This document shows, in pieces, positions 12,936 to 12,951 of a stretch of 12,951 nt of DNA. Made by a program: the position numbers and the translations under genes. Within the stretch, counting starts at the first letter, position 1, and each line of letters opens with the position of its first letter. This stretch comes from Prolixibacteraceae bacterium UBA6162. GTDB taxonomy: Bacteria > Bacteroidota > Bacteroidia > Bacteroidales > Prolixibacteraceae. The stretch lies in the NCBI GenBank assembly GCA_002428215.1, contig DIUI01000026.1, positions 1 to 12,951 on the forward strand. Reading direction: 5' to 3'. The notes under the pieces were generated by a model. The model saw only the letters and a list, made by a program, of their open reading frames with translations. It ran no database searches and was not told the DNA's origin.

Positions 12936-12951
12936 AAAAAACCCCGGCTCA
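12936..12951 (-). terminator. 3' half of a terminator belonging to a gene beyond the right edge
   Basis: The minus strand enters the window with GAGCCGGGG followed at once by six T's, which is the look of the descending arm and U-run of an intrinsic terminator. The ascending arm would lie outside the window, so pairing cannot be verified. Confidence 0.45.

Noticed and set aside
1..12951. CRISPR array, tRNA/rRNA, insertion sequence, phage or defence island
   Set aside because: I saw no regularly spaced repeats, no cloverleaf or rRNA-like sequence, no transposase or integrase and no known defence gene; all large open frames are accounted for by housekeeping or envelope families plus one unknown exported protein.

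Overview
This 12.95 kb window looks like ordinary chromosome of a Bacteroidota bacterium, probably an anaerobic Bacteroidales/Marinilabiliales-type lineage; the rank below phylum is inference. Support comes from several upstream regions that carry the Bacteroidota -7 promoter element TAnnTTTG, an S46 dipeptidyl-peptidase, lipoproteins with an LSAC lipobox, and a mix of outer-membrane and exported proteins typical of the phylum. There are ten genes: nine on the minus strand and one (4695-5732) on the plus strand. I see no insertion sequence, phage gene, CRISPR array, tRNA or rRNA, and no gene-free stretch longer than about 240 bases.

Reading the minus strand in its direction of transcription (right to left). 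At the right edge lies the 3' half of a probable terminator of an off-window gene, then an O-antigen ligase/polymerase-family membrane protein (12856-11264), followed after 49 bases by a superoxide dismutase with a twin-arginine plus lipoprotein signal (11214-10507) and a strong hairpin terminator. Next is a compact group: a KdsC-like HAD phosphatase, a Maf nucleotide pyrophosphatase whose start overlaps the phosphatase stop, and a xylose-binding-protein-like lipoprotein with no transporter genes beside it, closed by a clear terminator at 8059-8026. A secreted S46 dipeptidyl-peptidase of the DPP11 (Asp/Glu-specific) type follows with its own promoter, and runs toward the lone plus-strand gene.

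The plus-strand gene encodes an unrecognised exported, beta-rich, probably outer-membrane protein. It is transcribed divergently, across a 238-base regulatory region, from a two-gene unit: a fused ADP-forming acyl-CoA synthetase and a class I methyltransferase. Leftmost is a second two-gene unit: an M16 zinc peptidase with a -7 promoter element, followed one base later by an O-methyltransferase cut by the window edge.

Functionally the genes are mostly housekeeping or envelope related: cell-surface polysaccharide (ligase, Kdo-phosphatase-like), extracytoplasmic defence against superoxide, nucleotide-pool sanitation (Maf), peptide use (DPP11-like and M16 peptidases) and ATP generation from acyl-CoAs (ADP-forming synthetase). 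The last two would fit an amino-acid/peptide-fermenting lifestyle, but that link is inference. I did not find a convincing new multi-gene system. The items most worth a second look are the unknown outer-membrane protein, the orphan sugar-binding lipoprotein with a surface-export-like N terminus, and the Tat-lipoprotein dismutase.
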